A stretch of 5,766 bases of DNA, taken from the NCBI GenBank assembly GCA_964484515.1, contig CAZAGT010000323.1:1-5766 (forward strand), given 5' to 3'. How positions within the stretch are numbered: the first letter of the stretch is position 1; the number at the start of each line of letters is the position of its first letter. The stretch comes from CAZAGT01 sp964484515. Its GTDB lineage: Bacteria > Desulfobacterota > DSM-4660 > Desulfatiglandales > HGW-15. Of the stretch, positions 4,077 through 5,766 are shown in pieces. A program made the position numbers and the translations under genes. The notes under the pieces are model-generated. The model did no database searches, had not been told where the DNA came from, and saw only the letters and a program-made list of their open reading frames with translations.

Positions 4077-5766
4077 ATGGTGGCCGAACTCTTATTGGAA
4101 ATCGGCACGGAGGAAATACCCGCGGGTTATCTCGAGAAGGCCCTGGGCGACTTACGACGTCTGGGCGCCGCCTGCCTTAAAGAAAACCGTATCGAGACGG
4201 CCGGCGGGATCCATGCGTACGGTACGCCCAGGCGACTGATCTTGATCGCGAAGGCCGTCGCCGAACGGCAGCAAGACGAACGTAGGGAAGTGACAGGTCC
4301 CCCCAAAAAGGCCGCCTTTGACGGCGAGGGGAATGCCACCAAGGCCGCAACCGGCTTTGCCCGCAAGCAAGGCGTTGCGGTCGAGGAGCTTCAATTCCTG
4401 GAGACGCCGAAGGGAGAATACCTCTATGTCAAGCGCACGATTCCGGGAAGACCGACGATTGATGTGCTTGCCGAGGCGATACCCAGATTGATCGCCGATA
4501 TTCCTTGGCCGAAATCGATGCGCTGGGGCTCTGAGAAATTTCTTTTCGTTCGTCCGATTCAGTGGCTCCTGGCCCTGTTTGACGGTCAGGTGATCCCGTT
4601 TGAGATCGCCGGCACTTGGAGCTCCAATCGAACCAGAGGCCACCGGTTCATGGCCTCGGCTGAAATGGAGGTCACCACCTTTCAGGACTACTTGCAGAAG
4701 GTTGAGGCTGGTTTCGTCAAGATTGACCAGCGGGAACGCGAAGAGGAAGTCGATCGTATCGTTCAGGAGGCAGCCGGCACTGTTTCGGGGATTCGGGCGG
4801 AAGATCCGGAACTCGTCTCCATCGTGGCAAATTTGGTCGAGTGGCCGTCCGCGGTTTGTGGCGCCTTTGAGCAGGCGTTTCTCCGTCTGCCGGAGGCCGT
4901 GCTCATCACCGCCATGCGCGAACACCAGCGATACTTCGCCGTTCGTGACCGTGCGGGACGACTGATGCCGAATTTCGTGGCCGTCAACAACACCGTGGCC
5001 CGGGATGAAGACGTCGTGCGCAAAGGACACGAAAGGGTGCTTCGGGCGAGGCTGGCTGACGCAAGCTTCTTTTTCAATGAAGATCGCAAGAAATCCCTCA
5101 GAGAACGGCTTGACGACCTAAAAGGGGTCATCTACCAGGCCGAACTGGGGACGTCCTATGCCAAGGTACAGCGTTTTGCCGAGCTCGCCCAATTCCTGGC
5201 CGCACAGGTCGCCCCTGAAAATGTGGAACAGGTCAGGGAGGCGGCGCTGTTGTCAAAGTGCGATCTGGTCACCGAGATGGTGATGGAGTTTCCCTCCCTA
5301 CAGGGGATCATGGGTAGGGAGTATGCCCGGCTGGACGGTCATGCCGACTCGGTTTGCGAAGCCATCCGTGAGCATTATCTCCCGGTGCGGGCAGGTGATG
5401 ACTTGCCCAAGTCCCCTATCGGTGCCATTGTGGGGGTGGCAGACCGCATCGATACGATCGCGGGTTTCTTTGCCGTTGGGCTTGAGCCTACAGGGGCCGC
5501 GGATCCCTTTGCCCTTCGGAGGCACGCCCTGGCCGTAATTCGGATCGTCGATGAAATGGATTGGGAGGTAAAGCTCCGAGACCTGGTTTCGAAGTCCCTT
5601 GATCTTCTCCATGAAGAAATTGCATTCGACGGCGCCCAGGTCTGTTCAAAGGTCGTGGGGTTCTTCAGGGAAAGATACAAGAACATGATGGCAAGGGCAG
5701 GCCATGAATCTGATCTGATCGAAGCTGTTATCTCGGCCGAGTTTGACCGACTGAGTACCCTTCGGG
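4077..5766 (+). CDS. glyS: Glycyl-tRNA synthetase beta subunit (3' end outside the window)
   Basis: The beta subunit of glycyl-tRNA synthetase, which binds tRNA-Gly and is needed with GlyQ for charging. I translated 563 uninterrupted codons to the edge. The family is usually about 690 residues, so most of the C-terminal anticodon-binding (DALR-like) domain is missing from view. The N-terminus has the signature ELLLEIGTEEIPAGYL at residues 4-19. TGPPKKAAFD is at 73-82, IPWPKSMRWG at 142-151, MREHQRYFAV at 280-289, and a GHERVLRARLADASFF stretch follows at about 315-330. The HD-like region begins with KCDLVTEMVMEFPSLQGIMG at 394-413, and PTGAADPFALRR is at 471-482. ATG 4077 is preceded by AGAGG at 4066-4070, six bases away; GTG at 4080 is the only close alternative. 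No frameshift is visible. Long open frames on the opposite strand here are shadows. Confidence 0.97.
   Translation, partial: MVAELLLEIGTEEIPAGYLEKALGDLRRLGAACLKENRIETAGGIHAYGTPRRLILIAKAVAERQQDERREVTGPPKKAAFDGEGNATKAATGFARKQGVAVEELQFLETPKGEYLYVKRTIPGRPTIDVLAEAIPRLIADIPWPKSMRWGSEKFLFVRPIQWLLALFDGQVIPFEIAGTWSSNRTRGHRFMASAEMEVTTFQDYLQKVEAGFVKIDQREREEEVDRIVQEAAGTVSGIRAEDPELVSIVANLVEWPSAVCGAFEQAFLRLPEAVLITAMREHQRYFAVRDRAGRLMPNFVAVNNTVARDEDVVRKGHERVLRARLADASFFFNEDRKKSLRERLDDLKGVIYQAELGTSYAKVQRFAELAQFLAAQVAPENVEQVREAALLSKCDLVTEMVMEFPSLQGIMGREYARLDGHADSVCEAIREHYLPVRAGDDLPKSPIGAIVGVADRIDTIAGFFAVGLEPTGAADPFALRRHALAVIRIVDEMDWEVKLRDLVSKSLDLLHEEIAFDGAQVCSKVVGFFRERYKNMMARAGHESDLIEAVISAEFDRLSTLR

Noticed and set aside
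4299..4309. CCCCCCAAAAA run in glyS as a programmed frameshift site
   Set aside because: The normal frame continues unbroken with GlyS motifs on both sides, and no alternative product is evident.
4152..5030. 292-codon minus-strand frame opposite glyS
   Set aside because: It is a shadow of glyS. The plus-strand translation carries the GlyS motifs without interruption.

Overview
This is a moderately GC-rich bacterial window made up of ordinary housekeeping genes. Five genes can be identified with good support: a classical short-chain dehydrogenase (SDR), a SMUG1-type uracil-DNA glycosylase, a RidA/YjgF-family deaminase, a nitroreductase-family flavoprotein, and the glycyl-tRNA synthetase pair glyQ-glyS. 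glyS runs off the right edge. The separate alpha and beta glycyl-tRNA synthetase subunits rule out archaea and eukaryotes. A SMUG1-type glycosylase is uncommon in bacteria and is known from groups such as Geobacter. Together these suggest a deltaproteobacterium-like or NC10-like lineage, but that placement is a guess.

Layout: bases 1-157 hold an open frame that may be the tail of an upstream plus-strand gene. The reverse strand is also open there, so this is unresolved. The SDR (188-1036) is followed 29 bases later by the SMUG1-like glycosylase (1066-1776), probably in one transcript. After a 129-base gap comes ridA (1906-2286), with a very strong ribosome binding site. ridA converges on the minus-strand nitroreductase gene (2283-2831), and the two stop codons overlap by four bases. 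A 259-base intergenic region (2832-3090) separates the nitroreductase from the divergent glyQ. It holds a good plus-strand promoter candidate with its -35 box inside a large inverted repeat, a weaker minus-strand promoter candidate, and a CRP/FNR-like dyad. glyQ (3091-3984) and glyS (4077 to the edge) follow, with an unusually roomy 92-base gap between them.

How the genes relate: glyQ and glyS make the two subunits of one enzyme, the heterotetrameric glycyl-tRNA synthetase. RidA and the nitroreductase are both metabolite or redox housekeeping proteins, but nothing links them functionally beyond their position. The SDR and the glycosylase share no pathway I can name.

I found no sign of an undescribed multi-gene system, mobile element, CRISPR array or RNA gene. 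The points most worth checking are the regulatory region upstream of glyQ, the Arg-to-Ala change in the SMUG1 wedge loop, and the identity of the left-edge frame.
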